Assembly: GCA_949289455.1 (NCBI GenBank)
Contig: CASEOA010000009.1
Span: 1-49,903, forward strand
Reading direction: 5' to 3'
DNA: 49,903 nt
Source: an uncultured Eubacteriales bacterium
GTDB lineage: Bacteria > Bacillota > Clostridia > Oscillospirales > Oscillospiraceae
Below, piece by piece: positions 16,127 through 24,649 of the stretch. The number at the start of each line of letters is the position of its first letter. The stretch's first letter is position 1. Under the pieces are notes generated by a model, which was given only the letters and a program-made list of their open reading frames with translations, had not been told where the DNA came from and made no database searches. The position numbers were made by a program, and so were the translations under genes.

Positions 16127-16247
16127 AGAGCTTCCCCCCTCAGGGGGGAAGCTGGCAGCCGCAGGCTGACTGATGAGGGGGATGTCCGTGCGCTCTGCCC
16201 CCTCATCCGGCCCTTTGGGCCACCTTCCCCCCTCAGGGGGGAAGGTC
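16127..16247. repeat. Inverted pair of CCTTCCCCCC-family repeats
   Basis: A left unit beginning AGCTTCCCCCC/GGGGGGAAGCT and running to TGATGAGGGG is followed, in opposite orientation, by a CCCTCATCCG ... CACCTTCCCCCC/GGGGGGAAGGTC unit. The two units together form a composite palindrome resembling BIME/REP pairs of other bacteria. It fills the gap between the phosphorylase and deaminase genes. Confidence 0.75.
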
Positions 16248-16278
16248 TTTTGCACAACGATCAAAGGAGACAAGAACC

Positions 16279-17580
16279 ATGTCCATTCTCATTCACAACT
16301 GCACCGCCGTGCTGATGGACGAGGCGGGGACGGTGCTGCCCCACGCCTATGTAGTAGTGGAGGGCGCCGGCATCCTCTCTGTGGGAACTGCCCGGCCGGA
16401 GGGCTCCTTCGACCAGGAGATTGACGGCAAGGGCAACGTGCTCATGCCCGGGTTCGTCAACGCCCACACCCACGTGCCCATGACCGCCATGCGGGGGTAC
16501 GGCGACGGCAACAACCTCCAGGACTGGCTGAACAACTACATTTTCCCCGTGGAGGCCAAGTGGGACGACCGGGCCATCCGGTGCTGCACCGACCTGGGGC
16601 TGGCGGAGATGATCGCCTCCGGCGTCACCTCCATTGCCGACATGTATATGCACACCGACGTCATCGCCCAGGAGGTGGCAGCCGCCGGCATCAGCGCCAA
16701 CCTGAGCGTGGGCGGGGTGTTCTTCGGGGACAGCTTTGACCCGGACGCCAACCACGACTGCGTGGCCCAGCGGGAGCTGACCGAAAAGTGGCACAACTAT
16801 AACGGCGGCCAGATCCTGGTGGACGCCTCCATTCACGCCGAGTACACCTCCAGCGCCCCCCTGTGGAAGTGGATGGCGGGCTACGCCCGGGACCACGGCC
16901 TGGGGATGCACGTCCACATCTCCGAGACCCAGGCCGAGCACCAGGCCTGTCTGGACCGCCACGGCAAGACCCCCATCCAGACCCTCAACGACTACGGGGT
17001 GTGGGACACCCGGGCCATCGCCGCCCACTGCGTGTACACCACCCCGGAGGACTGGGCCATCATGGCGGAAAAGGGGATCTCCTGCGTCCACAACCCCATC
17101 TCCAACCTGAAGCTGGGCAGCGGCATCGCCCCGGTGCCCGCCATGCGGAAGGCGGGGGTCAACGTGTGCCTGGGCACCGACGGGGTGTCCTCCAACAACG
17201 CCACCGACCTGTTCAGCGACCTGAAATTCGCCGCCATCCTCCACACCGGGGCCAACCGGGACCCCCTGGCCCTGCTGCCCATGGAAGCGCTGAAAATGGC
17301 CACCCGGGACGGCGGCGTGGCCCTGGGCCGGAAAACCGGCGTGATCCAGGAGGGCTATCAGGCCGACCTGATTCTGGTTGACTTTTCCCGGCTTAACCTG
17401 ACCCCCTGCCACAGCGTGGCGTCCAACCTGGCCTACGCCGCCCGGGGCTGCGACGTGGTCATGAATATGGCCCGGGGCAAGGTCATATACAGGGATGGGG
17501 ACTTCCTCACCATCGACCTGGACCGGGTACGGCGGGAGGTGGCGGATTACGCCCTGCCCCTGCTGTTTGAGAACAAATAA
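16279..17580 (+). CDS. Amidohydrolase, 5'-methylthioadenosine/S-adenosylhomocysteine deaminase type
   Basis: 433 residues, ATG 16279 behind AAAGGAG. Metal ligands of the amidohydrolase barrel are visible: 'NAHTH' (HxH on strand 1, about residue 60), 'HVHISET' (strand 5), 'AAHCVY' (strand 6) and 'GTDG' (strand 8). The layout and the 'PGFVNAHTHVPMTAMRG' block match the MtaD/SAH deaminase branch, which converts MTA, SAH or adenosine to the inosine analogues. Related TrzA/AtzB-type and guanine deaminase enzymes look similar, so the exact substrate is uncertain. The upstream nucleoside phosphorylase would act on the deaminated product. Confidence 0.88.
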   Translation: MSILIHNCTAVLMDEAGTVLPHAYVVVEGAGILSVGTARPEGSFDQEIDGKGNVLMPGFVNAHTHVPMTAMRGYGDGNNLQDWLNNYIFPVEAKWDDRAIRCCTDLGLAEMIASGVTSIADMYMHTDVIAQEVAAAGISANLSVGGVFFGDSFDPDANHDCVAQRELTEKWHNYNGGQILVDASIHAEYTSSAPLWKWMAGYARDHGLGMHVHISETQAEHQACLDRHGKTPIQTLNDYGVWDTRAIAAHCVYTTPEDWAIMAEKGISCVHNPISNLKLGSGIAPVPAMRKAGVNVCLGTDGVSSNNATDLFSDLKFAAILHTGANRDPLALLPMEALKMATRDGGVALGRKTGVIQEGYQADLILVDFSRLNLTPCHSVASNLAYAARGCDVVMNMARGKVIYRDGDFLTIDLDRVRREVADYALPLLFENK

Positions 17581-17592
17581 GGAGGACTATCC

Positions 17593-19353
17593 TTGGCTAG
17601 CCAGCAAAACAAAAATACCTTTTACGGCGCGGCGGCCTTTTTGGCCATGACCACCATCATCGTCAAGGTCATCGGCGCCATCTACAAAATCCCCCTCACC
17701 GCCCTGCTGCCCGACGAGGCTTATGGCGACTTCAACGCGGCCTACAACATCTACACCTTCTTCCTCACCATCTCCACCGCCGGCCTGCCTGTGGCCCTGT
17801 CCAAGACGGTGAGCGAGTGCAACACCCTGGGCCGCCAGAACCAGAAGGCCCGGGTGTTCCGGGTGGCCTTCTTTTCCTTCCTGTTCATGGGGCTGCTCAG
17901 CTTCGTGTGCATGTCGGTCTTTTCCCCCATCGTGGCCAAATACGTATTGCAGAATGAGAAGGCGGTCTTTGCCGTGCTGGCCCTGTCCCCGTCGGTGCTG
18001 TGCTCCTGCTGCTGCTCCGCCTTCCGGGGATACGCCCAGGGCCACATGAACATGATCCCCACCGGCATCTCCCAGGTCATTGAGGCCCTGTCCAAAATGT
18101 TCCTGGGCCTGGCCCTGGCCTTCCTCATCCTCAACTCCGCCATTCCCGACGACGACCTGCGCAGCCGCCTGTCCGCCTCGGGCGCCCTGCTGGGCGTGTC
18201 CATCGGCTCCATCCTGTCGGTGACCTTCCTGGCGGTGAACCACATCCGCACCGCCCGGCGGGAGCGGGGCCACGCCAACGACCGGCCGGACACCTCCAAG
18301 CAGATCCTGGTCCGGCTGCTCAAGCTGGCGGTGCCCATCACCCTCAGCTCCTGTACCCTGACCATCGTCAACCTCATCGACACCGGCCTGGTGCAGAGCC
18401 AGCTCCAGAGCGTGTTCACCGCCATCCAGGACGGGCTCACCGGCATCAACAACAGCGTGCTGGACATCTTCCCCAAGGCGGTGGAAATTTTCCAGACCAA
18501 CCTGGCCGCCTTCCAGGCCGAGGTGCTCACCAACCCCGACACCCAGCTTAACCCGGTGCTGGACTCCGCCCGGGGGCTGTACGGCATCTACAGCAAGACC
18601 ATGAGCATCTACAACCTGCCCTTTAACCTGATGGTGCCCCTCACCGCCTGCATCGTCCCCGGGGGGTCCGCCTGCATCGCCCGGCGGGACGGCCTGGGGG
18701 CTCAGCGCACCACCGAGTCCGCCATGCGGGTCAGCGCCCTCATCGCCCTGCCCTGCGGCTTCGGCCTGTTTGCCCTGGGCACCCCCATCATCCAGCTGCT
18801 CACCGTGGGCAACGTGGATGAGACCATCGCCGGGCCCCTGCTGTCCATCCTGGGCATCGCCTCCATCTTCGTGTGCATCCAGGTGGTGGCCTCCGCCATC
18901 CTCCAGGCCAACGGCATCGTCAACCTGCCCATCATTACCATGATCATCGGCGGCGTGTCCAAGGTCATCGTCAGCTACACCCTGGTGGGCAATCCCAAGT
19001 TCATGATCTTCGGTGCCCCCATGGGCACCCTGACCTGCTTTGTGGTGGTGTCGGTGCTCAACCTGTTTGTCATCAAGCGGATGGTGCCCCATCCCCCCCG
19101 GCTTACCACCGTGTTCGTCAAGCCCCTCATCGCCTCCGTGTTTATGGCCGCCGGCGCCTGGGCCGTCCAGGGCATGCTGGCCAAGTTCCTGTCCGGCTCC
19201 CTGCTGATGAACGCCATCACCACCGCCGGCGGCATCCTGGCCGGCGTCATCATCTATGTGGTGCTGGTGCTGGTGCTGAAGGTGCTGTCCAAAGAGGATC
19301 TGGAAATGATGCCCAAAGGTGACAAAATCGCCAAGCTGCTCCGGATTTGCTGA
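17593..19353 (+). CDS. SpoVB/YabM-like lipid-linked polysaccharide flippase (MATE/MOP superfamily)
   Basis: 586 residues with about 14 hydrophobic helices. It begins with a cytoplasmic tail and the family-typical 'VKVIGAIYKIPLTALL', and an early 'TAGLPVALSK' block follows. This is the MOP-superfamily branch containing SpoVB, YabM and MurJ-like proteins that flip undecaprenyl-linked precursors across the membrane. The start is TTG 17593, ten bases after GGAGG and only 12 bases after the amidohydrolase stop. Downstream come mazG, hup and rqcP, the order known from other Firmicutes (yabM-yabN-yabO), which supports the YabM/SpoVB assignment over an unrelated MATE drug exporter. There is an unusually long loop near residues 240-330 ('SVFTAIQDGLTGINNSV'). 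Confidence 0.88.
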   Translation: MASQQNKNTFYGAAAFLAMTTIIVKVIGAIYKIPLTALLPDEAYGDFNAAYNIYTFFLTISTAGLPVALSKTVSECNTLGRQNQKARVFRVAFFSFLFMGLLSFVCMSVFSPIVAKYVLQNEKAVFAVLALSPSVLCSCCCSAFRGYAQGHMNMIPTGISQVIEALSKMFLGLALAFLILNSAIPDDDLRSRLSASGALLGVSIGSILSVTFLAVNHIRTARRERGHANDRPDTSKQILVRLLKLAVPITLSSCTLTIVNLIDTGLVQSQLQSVFTAIQDGLTGINNSVLDIFPKAVEIFQTNLAAFQAEVLTNPDTQLNPVLDSARGLYGIYSKTMSIYNLPFNLMVPLTACIVPGGSACIARRDGLGAQRTTESAMRVSALIALPCGFGLFALGTPIIQLLTVGNVDETIAGPLLSILGIASIFVCIQVVASAILQANGIVNLPIITMIIGGVSKVIVSYTLVGNPKFMIFGAPMGTLTCFVVVSVLNLFVIKRMVPHPPRLTTVFVKPLIASVFMAAGAWAVQGMLAKFLSGSLLMNAITTAGGILAGVIIYVVLVLVLKVLSKEDLEMMPKGDKIAKLLRIC

Positions 19354-19390
19354 ACAATTTGAAATTAGAGGTTGCAGGAGGCCATAAAAT

Positions 19391-20179
19391 ATGGTAGATT
19401 TTCAGTACAAGGATTCCTATGACGTGCGGGACCTGGAGGAGATCGTCCGCATCCTCCGGGCGCCCGGCGGCTGCCCCTGGGACGCCGAGCAGACCCACCA
19501 GTCCATCCGCCGCAATTTCCTGGAGGAGGCCTATGAGGCCGTGGAGGCCATCGACGAGGGCAGCCCCGACCACCTGAAAGAGGAGCTGGGCGACGTGCTC
19601 CTCCAGGTGATGCTCCACGCCCGGATGGAGCAGGAGGAGGGCCGGTTTGACCTGGACGGCGTGGCCGACGGCATCTGCAAAAAGCTCATCTTCCGCCACC
19701 CCCATGTGTTTGGCAATGTGGAGGTCAGCGGCACCGGCGAGGTGCTCTCCAACTGGGAGGCCCTCAAGCGCCAGGAGAAGGGCCAGGCCACCAATACCGA
19801 CGCTTTGGAGGCGGTGGCCCGCTCCCTGCCCGCCCTGTGGCGGGCGGAAAAGGTGCAGAAGAAGGCCAAAAAGGCCGGCTTCGACTGGCCGGATATCTCC
19901 GGCGCCCTGGACAAGCTGTCCGAGGAGATCGGGGAGCTGAAGGCCGCCGTGGCCCAGGGCTCCAACGTGGAGGAGGAGCTGGGGGATCTGCTGTTCTCCG
20001 CCGTCAACGTGGCCCGGTTCCTGAAGGCCGACCCGGAGGACGCCCTCAACAGCGCCACCGACAAGTTTATCCACCGCTTTCAGAAGGTGGAGGAATTTGC
20101 CGCCGCCCAGGGCCGCTCTATGGAGGGCATGACCCTGGCGGAACTGGACAAGCTATGGGAACAGGCAAAGGAATCCTGA
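19391..20179 (+). CDS. mazG: Nucleoside triphosphate pyrophosphohydrolase
   Basis: 262 residues with two MazG helical domains. The N-terminal one has 'GGCPWDAEQTH' and metal-binding 'EEAYE' and 'EELGDVLLQV'. The C-terminal one has 'EEIGELKAA' and 'EELGDLLFSAVNVAR'. MazG hydrolyses nucleoside triphosphates to monophosphates and PPi and acts as house-cleaning for aberrant nucleotides. In Bacillus the equivalent YabN is fused to an N-terminal tetrapyrrole-methylase-like domain; here only the MazG part is present. It lies 37 bases after the flippase gene. Confidence 0.95.
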   Translation: MVDFQYKDSYDVRDLEEIVRILRAPGGCPWDAEQTHQSIRRNFLEEAYEAVEAIDEGSPDHLKEELGDVLLQVMLHARMEQEEGRFDLDGVADGICKKLIFRHPHVFGNVEVSGTGEVLSNWEALKRQEKGQATNTDALEAVARSLPALWRAEKVQKKAKKAGFDWPDISGALDKLSEEIGELKAAVAQGSNVEEELGDLLFSAVNVARFLKADPEDALNSATDKFIHRFQKVEEFAAAQGRSMEGMTLAELDKLWEQAKES

Positions 20180-20238
20180 CCGCCCCATTTGTCAATCATC
20201 CGACCACTTTAAGATAATCTACAGGAGGAAACTGCACC

Positions 20239-20514
20239 ATGAACAAGGCTGAACTCATTAACGCCGCCGCCGACAAGGCCGGCCTGTCCAAGAAAGATAT
20301 GGAGACCGCCCTCAATGCCGCCATTGAGGTCATCTCCCAGTGCCTGGCCGAGGGGGAAAAGGTGCAGCTGGTGGGCTTCGGCGCGTTTGAGGTGAAGAGC
20401 CGTGCCGAGCGCACCGGCCGCAACCCCAAGAGCGGACTGTCCATCAAGATCCCCGCCTCCAAGGTGCCCGTGTTCAAGCCCGGCAAGGCCCTGAAGGACG
20501 TCGTGGCCCAGTGA
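20239..20514 (+). CDS. hup: HU family DNA-binding protein
   Basis: 91 residues, full length for HU. It begins 'MNKAELI', and the DNA-binding arm signature 'GFGAFEVKSRAERTGRNPKSG' is complete. HU is the abundant histone-like protein that bends DNA and compacts the nucleoid. ATG 20239 follows AGGAGG at good spacing. A strong terminator (20525-20556) closes the flippase-mazG-hup unit. Placement between mazG and the S4 gene is common in Clostridia. Confidence 0.97.
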   Translation: MNKAELINAAADKAGLSKKDMETALNAAIEVISQCLAEGEKVQLVGFGAFEVKSRAERTGRNPKSGLSIKIPASKVPVFKPGKALKDVVAQ

Positions 20515-20524
20515 TCTGACCTGA

Positions 20525-20556
20525 AAAAATGCCCGTCCTCCCGGACGGGCATTTTT
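20525..20556 (+). terminator. Rho-independent terminator of hup
   Basis: Stem GCCCGTCC/GGACGGGC (20531-20538 with 20543-20550), extended by A-run/T-run pairing, with a T tail, 10 bases after the hup stop. Confidence 0.92.
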
Positions 20557-20612
20557 GTACGGAAATGGGCAGTGCAAAATGGGAGTTTTTCCACCTCGGA
20601 ATGACAACGTGT

Positions 20613-20720
20613 GTAGGGGCGGATATCATCCGCCCGGCGGCACGGAGTTCGGGCCCTGTCAAGCCCCTCATCCGGCATTCGCTTTGCGAATGCCACCTTC
20701 CCCCCTGTGGTGGGAAGGTC
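20613..20720 (+). repeat. Adjacent copies of both palindromic repeat families
   Basis: A GTAGGGGCGG unit (20613-20640, stem GGGCGGAT/ATCCGCCC around ATC) is followed by a CCCTCATCCG ... CACCTTCCCCCC/GGGAAGGTC unit (20664-20720) with one mismatch in the long stem. The two have been combined in the hup-rqcP gap (20557-20781), which otherwise shows only the rqcP ribosome site. Confidence 0.72.
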
Positions 20721-20781
20721 CACTGCAACCCCGGTAATTTTGTAATATCAACACCATATATCACAAGGAGGAATCACATTT

Positions 20782-21027
20782 ATGCGTCTGGACAAATGGC
20801 TCAAAGTCTCCCGGCTCATCAAGCGGCGGACGGTGGCCAACGAGGCCTGCGACAACCAGCGGGTCACCGCCAACGGCCGGCCGGTAAAGGCCAGCTACGA
20901 CGTGAAGGAGGGAGACGTGCTGGAGCTCCGGTTCGGGGAGCGCACCGTGAAGGTGGAGGTGCTGTCTGTGGCCGAGCATGTGGGCAAGGCCGACGCCCCC
21001 GCCCTGTACAGGGAGCTGCTCAGCTGA
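20782..21027 (+). CDS. rqcP: S4-domain RNA-binding protein RqcP (YabO, Hsp15 family)
   Basis: 81 residues, essentially a single S4 domain: 'MRLDKWLKVSRLIKRRTVANEAC', the classical 'GRPVKASYDVKEGD' turn, and a C-terminal tail. RqcP binds the stalled 50S-peptidyl-tRNA complex and works with RqcH in ribosome quality control. The gene is in the usual place after mazG/hup. The usual next genes yabP, yabQ and divIC do not follow; instead the convergent pepD gene overlaps the last 8 bases of this gene. Confidence 0.93.
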   Translation: MRLDKWLKVSRLIKRRTVANEACDNQRVTANGRPVKASYDVKEGDVLELRFGERTVKVEVLSVAEHVGKADAPALYRELLS

Positions 21028-22456
21028 TCCCCTCCTCCAGCACCCCCGCCAGCAGCAGGGCGTAGTCCGCCAGGGTATCCAGAGGAGCCCGCTCGTCCAC
21101 CGAGTGGGCGTCCAGGATATCCGGGCCGGTGGAGGCCATCACCAACCCCGGGGCCTTGGCCCGGAACACCGAGGGCTCCAGCCCCACATGGACCGCCGTG
21201 ATTTCCAGCCCCCGCCCGGTCTGGGCCCGGTACACCCGGTCCAGAGCCCGGGCCAGGGGGTTGTTTTTGTCCCCCGGCCAGCCGGGGTAGCCGGTGCTGT
21301 GGCCGGAAAAGCCGTTAGCCTCCGCCAGGGCGGCGTTGGCTTCCGCCAGCTCCCTCTCATCCGACTGCCGGGCGGCCCGGATGAACACCTTCACCGTGCA
21401 GCGGTCCTCCCGGGCCTCCACCACCCCCAGGTTGGCCGAGGCCCCCACCACCTGGGGGAAGGCCGGGTCCATTTTGTACACCCCGTGGGGGATGCCCCCC
21501 ACAAAGTCCAGCACCGCCTGCCGGGTCTCCGCCGTCCACACCTGGGCAGGGCAGGGGAGGGGGGTACAGGTAAGGGCCAGGTTGGGGTCGATGGCCCGAT
21601 ATCCTTCCAAAACCGCCGCCAGGGCGGACAGGTCGGGGGCCTGTTGGCTTACCACCACACACTCCCCTCCGGCGGGGATGGCGTTGAAGGCGGTACCCCC
21701 GGCGAAGGAGGCCACCGGCAGGGCCGGGCGCTCCCTGAGCCAGGCTGCCAGCAGGGCGATGGGGTTGGCACGGCCCAGGTGGATGTCGTCCCCGGAGTGG
21801 CCCCCGGTGCCGCCCAGCAGAGAGATCTTCCACCCCTGCCCCTGTGGGGCGGGGTTTTTTTGCAGCGTCCGCCGCCACTCCTCCCGGCGGCCCCCGGCGG
21901 AGCCCACAATGGCCCGGCCCAGGTGGAAGCCGTCGGTGTTCAGCAGGGCCGCCGCCCCCGCCAGCCAGGCGGGGTCCACCTCCTTGGCCCCCTCCAGGCC
22001 CACCTCCTCGCTGACGGTGAAGAGCAGCCGCACAGGCCCGTGGGAGATCCCCCGGCCCAGCACCCACAGGGCGGCGGCATTGCCCAGGCCGTTATCCGCC
22101 CCCAGGGAGGAGCGGCGGTCGGTGCGAAGATACCCTCCATCTTCCAATATGGTCACCGGGTCCCGCCGGGGGTCATAGCCGCTCCCCTGGGCCACGGCGC
22201 ACACCATGTCCATGTGGCCCTGGAGGATAAGCAGAGGCTCCCCCTCCCGGCCCGGGGCGGCGGGCAGGTCGGCCCGCAGGTTGCCCGCCCCGTCCCGGAC
22301 GGGGGAGAGGCCCAGAGCCTCCAGGTATTTCATGTAGTCCCGGCCGGTGGCCTCCTCCTCTCCCGGGGGGTGGGGGTGGCGGGACAGGGTCCGGAAGGTC
22401 TGTATCACCCCGGCGGTAATGGCCTGACGGCCCCCCAGGCGCTCCAGCAATGTCAT
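21020..22456 (-). CDS. pepD: Aminoacyl-histidine dipeptidase (Xaa-His dipeptidase)
   Basis: About 478 residues, the normal PepD length, of peptidase family M20. Zinc ligands are visible in 'LQGHMDMV' (His, then Asp three residues on), 'SSLGADNGLGNA', 'FTVSEEVGLEGA' (catalytic Glu-Glu) and 'LNTDGFH'. It hydrolyses dipeptides, classically Xaa-His such as carnosine, in the cytoplasm. The chosen ATG (22456) is nine bases from an AAAGG ribosome site; a possible ATG at 22465 sits directly on that site. The gene converges with rqcP and the two stop codons overlap by 8 bases, so no terminator fits between them. Confidence 0.93.
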   Translation of the reverse strand: MTLLERLGGRQAITAGVIQTFRTLSRHPHPPGEEEATGRDYMKYLEALGLSPVRDGAGNLRADLPAAPGREGEPLLILQGHMDMVCAVAQGSGYDPRRDPVTILEDGGYLRTDRRSSLGADNGLGNAAALWVLGRGISHGPVRLLFTVSEEVGLEGAKEVDPAWLAGAAALLNTDGFHLGRAIVGSAGGRREEWRRTLQKNPAPQGQGWKISLLGGTGGHSGDDIHLGRANPIALLAAWLRERPALPVASFAGGTAFNAIPAGGECVVVSQQAPDLSALAAVLEGYRAIDPNLALTCTPLPCPAQVWTAETRQAVLDFVGGIPHGVYKMDPAFPQVVGASANLGVVEAREDRCTVKVFIRAARQSDERELAEANAALAEANGFSGHSTGYPGWPGDKNNPLARALDRVYRAQTGRGLEITAVHVGLEPSVFRAKAPGLVMASTGPDILDAHSVDERAPLDTLADYALLLAGVLEEGIS

Positions 22457-22708
22457 AGGAATCATCCTTTCCCAGGTGTTGATGTGGTGTTGGCGGGGCG
22501 GGAAACGGTACGACAGGCGCGCCGGGGTCGTCGCGCCCCACGGTGCGGGCTGACGGGACCGGGCGGCGATTCGGACGCCCCCTCATCCGTCTGGCCTTCG
22601 GCCAGCCACCTTCCCCCCTGTGGGGGGAAGGTCAAGGGCCGTCCCTGCGTACCCCAACCCCTGTCTTTGTTATTGTACCACGACAGGGGGGAACGCTCCA
22701 ACTTTTCC
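22457..22708. other. Gene-free spacer with a palindromic repeat
   Basis: From the pepD start to the next promoter, the only recognisable item is the repeat at 22578-22633 and GC-rich sequence with weak dyads resembling degraded GTAGGGGC-family units (22500-22570). No convincing coding frame or tRNA is seen. Confidence 0.5.
22578..22633 (+). repeat. CCTCATCCG/CCTTCCCCCC-family palindromic repeat
   Basis: CCCTCATCCG, small hairpin TCTGGCC TTC GGCCAG, then CACCTTCCCCCC TGT GGGGGGAAGGTC. It matches the copy at 13800-13850, with a different small hairpin but the same long one. Confidence 0.75.
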
Positions 22709-22761
22709 TTGACAAATCCTGCCCCGGCGCTATAATAGTGCATTAAGGTGTCATGACACCT
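22709..22761 (+). promoter_or_regulatory. Promoter with a 16-bp palindromic operator for the PTS-IIC-like gene
   Basis: TTGACA (22709-22714) and TATAAT (22731-22736) are 16 bases apart. Immediately downstream, spanning the expected start of transcription, lies the perfect palindrome AGGTGTCATGACACCT (22746-22761). A dimeric repressor is the natural ligand; no regulator gene is adjacent. Confidence 0.65.
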
Positions 22762-22794
22762 GTAATGACTTATACATAGAATGAGGAACGACCT

Positions 22795-23883
22795 ATGGGA
22801 CAGCTATCAGCCTTTCTCAAGAAAAAGAACATTGTGATCTCCGCCAAGCGGTACGGCGTGGACGCCCTGGGGGCCATGGCCCAGGGCCTGTTTTGCTCCC
22901 TGCTCATCGGCACCATTCTGGACACCCTGGGGGACCAGCTGGGGCTGGCCTTCCTGGTGGAGGTGGGGGGCTACTGCTCGGCCATGAGCGGGGCGGCCAT
23001 GGCGGTGGCCATCGGCTACGCCCTCCAGTCTCCTCCCCTGGTGCTCTTCTCCCTGGTGACGGTGGGCTACGCCGCCAATGCCCTGGGCTCCACCACCCTG
23101 GCAGGGGAGAAGGGGGCGGGCGGGCCCCTGGCGGTGCTCTTCATCGCCGTCATCGCCGCCGAGCTGGGCAAGGCGGTATCCAAGGAGACCAAAATCGACA
23201 TCCTGGTCACCCCCCTGGTGACCATACTGGCAGGCGTGGGCCTGTCCGCCCTGTGGGCCCCCGCCATCGGCACCGCCGCCTCCGCCGTGGGGGACTTTGT
23301 CAAGTGGGCCACCGTCCTCCAGCCCTTCTGGATGGGTATTCTGGTGTCGGTGGTCATCGGCGTGGCCCTCACCCTGCCCATCTCCTCGGCGGCCATCTGC
23401 GCCGCCATCGGCCTCACCGGTCTGGCAGGAGGGGCCGCTGTGGCGGGCTGCTGCGCCAACATGGTGGGCTTTGCCGTACTCTCCTTCCGGGAGAACCGCT
23501 GGGGCGGTTTGGTGAGTCAGGGCCTGGGCACCTCCATGCTCCAGATGGGCAACATTGTGAAGAACCCAAAAATCTGGCTGCCCGCCATCCTCACCTCCGC
23601 CGTTACCGGCCCCCTGGCCACCTGCCTGTTCCACTTTGAGATGAACGACCCCGCCTCCGGCGTGGCCTCGGGCATGGGCACCTGCGGGCTGGTGGGCCCC
23701 ATTGGGGTGTACACCGGCTGGGTCAACGACGTGGCCACCGGCGTCAAGGCCGCCATCACCGCCACCGACTGGATTGCCATGGCCCTGCTCTGCTTCATCC
23801 TTCCGGCGGTGCTCACCTGGCTGTTCGGCCTGTTTTTCCGGAAAATCGGGTGGATCAAAGAGGGGGACCTGAAGCTGGACTAA
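22795..23883 (+). CDS. PTS sugar transporter IIC-like permease (PF13303 type)
   Basis: 362 residues and about ten hydrophobic helices. Glycine-rich features 'GVDALGAMAQGLFCSLLIGTI', 'GEKGAGGPLAVL' and 'GPIGVYTGW' match the stand-alone PTS_EIIC_2 membrane family. These proteins look like the sugar-translocating IIC component, but the gene has no IIA or IIB partner here, so phosphotransfer, if any, must use other proteins, or the protein may work as a facilitator. ATG 22795 follows a GAGG site. It is a single gene with its own operator-bearing promoter and terminator. The substrate is unknown. Confidence 0.85.
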   Translation: MGQLSAFLKKKNIVISAKRYGVDALGAMAQGLFCSLLIGTILDTLGDQLGLAFLVEVGGYCSAMSGAAMAVAIGYALQSPPLVLFSLVTVGYAANALGSTTLAGEKGAGGPLAVLFIAVIAAELGKAVSKETKIDILVTPLVTILAGVGLSALWAPAIGTAASAVGDFVKWATVLQPFWMGILVSVVIGVALTLPISSAAICAAIGLTGLAGGAAVAGCCANMVGFAVLSFRENRWGGLVSQGLGTSMLQMGNIVKNPKIWLPAILTSAVTGPLATCLFHFEMNDPASGVASGMGTCGLVGPIGVYTGWVNDVATGVKAAITATDWIAMALLCFILPAVLTWLFGLFFRKIGWIKEGDLKLD

Positions 23884-23929
23884 ACCCCATAATAAGGCTG
23901 CCGCATCACGGTATGCCTGCCAAACCCGC

Positions 23930-23961
23930 AAAAAAAGCGCGCCGTCCGGCGCGCTTTTTTT
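23930..23961. terminator. Bidirectional terminator between the IIC-like and nitroreductase genes
   Basis: Perfect 14-bp arms AAAAAAAGCGCGCC and complement (23930-23943 with 23948-23961), loop GTCC. It serves the two convergent genes. Confidence 0.92.
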
Positions 23962-23974
23962 GGGTTGGATGGAT

Positions 23975-24499
23975 TTACTTCACATAGTATACGTAGTTGT
24001 CCTTCCGGGCGGCGGGGGCGGGCTTCTCCCCGTTCCAGTAGCCCAGCACGCAGTGGCCGATGCCCTCATAGTCGCCCTGGATGCCCCACTTGGCCAGCAG
24101 GGCCTTGCCCTCCTCAGACTCAAACTCCTCCTTGGCCCGGTGGACCCAGCAGGAGCCCAGGCCCGCCGCCTCGGCGGCGTTGAGCAGGTTGCCCATGACG
24201 GAGCAGCCGTCCTGGAGATAGGTGGGGGCGCTCTTGTCCGCCAGCACCACCAGCACGGTGGGGGCGCCGTAGAAGGGGTCAAAGTCCACACCCATGATCT
24301 TGGCGTTCATCTTGCTCAGAACAGAGATGGTGTCCGGGTCCTGGATGGCCACGATGACGGGGGACTGCTTGCCCATACCGGTGGCGGCCCAGGTGCCCGC
24401 CTCCACCACGGCCTGGAGGGCCTCCTGGCTGATCTGCTCGGGCTTATAGCTGCGGCAGCTGCGCCGCTCCTTCATTACCTTCAGTGCTTCCTGATTCAT
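23975..24499 (-). CDS. Nitroreductase family protein
   Basis: 174 residues from ATG 24499 with AAAGGAAG; an in-frame ATG at 24556 would add residues unlike the family and has no ribosome site. FMN-binding marks are 'RRSCRSYKPEQIS' near the start, the central 'GAPTVLVVLADK' strand, and 'NAAEAAGLGSCWVHRA'. Members are FMN-dependent NAD(P)H oxidoreductases of nitro compounds, quinones or flavins; the physiological substrate is not predictable. The gene is monocistronic. Confidence 0.9.
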   Translation of the reverse strand: MNQEALKVMKERRSCRSYKPEQISQEALQAVVEAGTWAATGMGKQSPVIVAIQDPDTISVLSKMNAKIMGVDFDPFYGAPTVLVVLADKSAPTYLQDGCSVMGNLLNAAEAAGLGSCWVHRAKEEFESEEGKALLAKWGIQGDYEGIGHCVLGYWNGEKPAPAARKDNYVYYVK

Positions 24500-24542
24500 G
24501 CTGTTATGCTTCCTTTCTGCCTTGCGGCTATTTCCAAAGAAT

Positions 24543-24571
24543 AGTATACTCCGCATCTTTATTCTAGTAAA
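24543..24571 (-). promoter_or_regulatory. Sigma-A promoter of the nitroreductase gene
   Basis: Minus-strand TTTACT (24571..24566), 17-base spacer, TATACT (24548..24543). Confidence 0.55.
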
Positions 24572-24649
24572 GTACCAAAGGCGGGGATTTCCCCTGTTTT
24601 TTTACCGCTCCCGGGGCCTGTCCTTTCATTCCAACTGCGTTCTTTTCGG

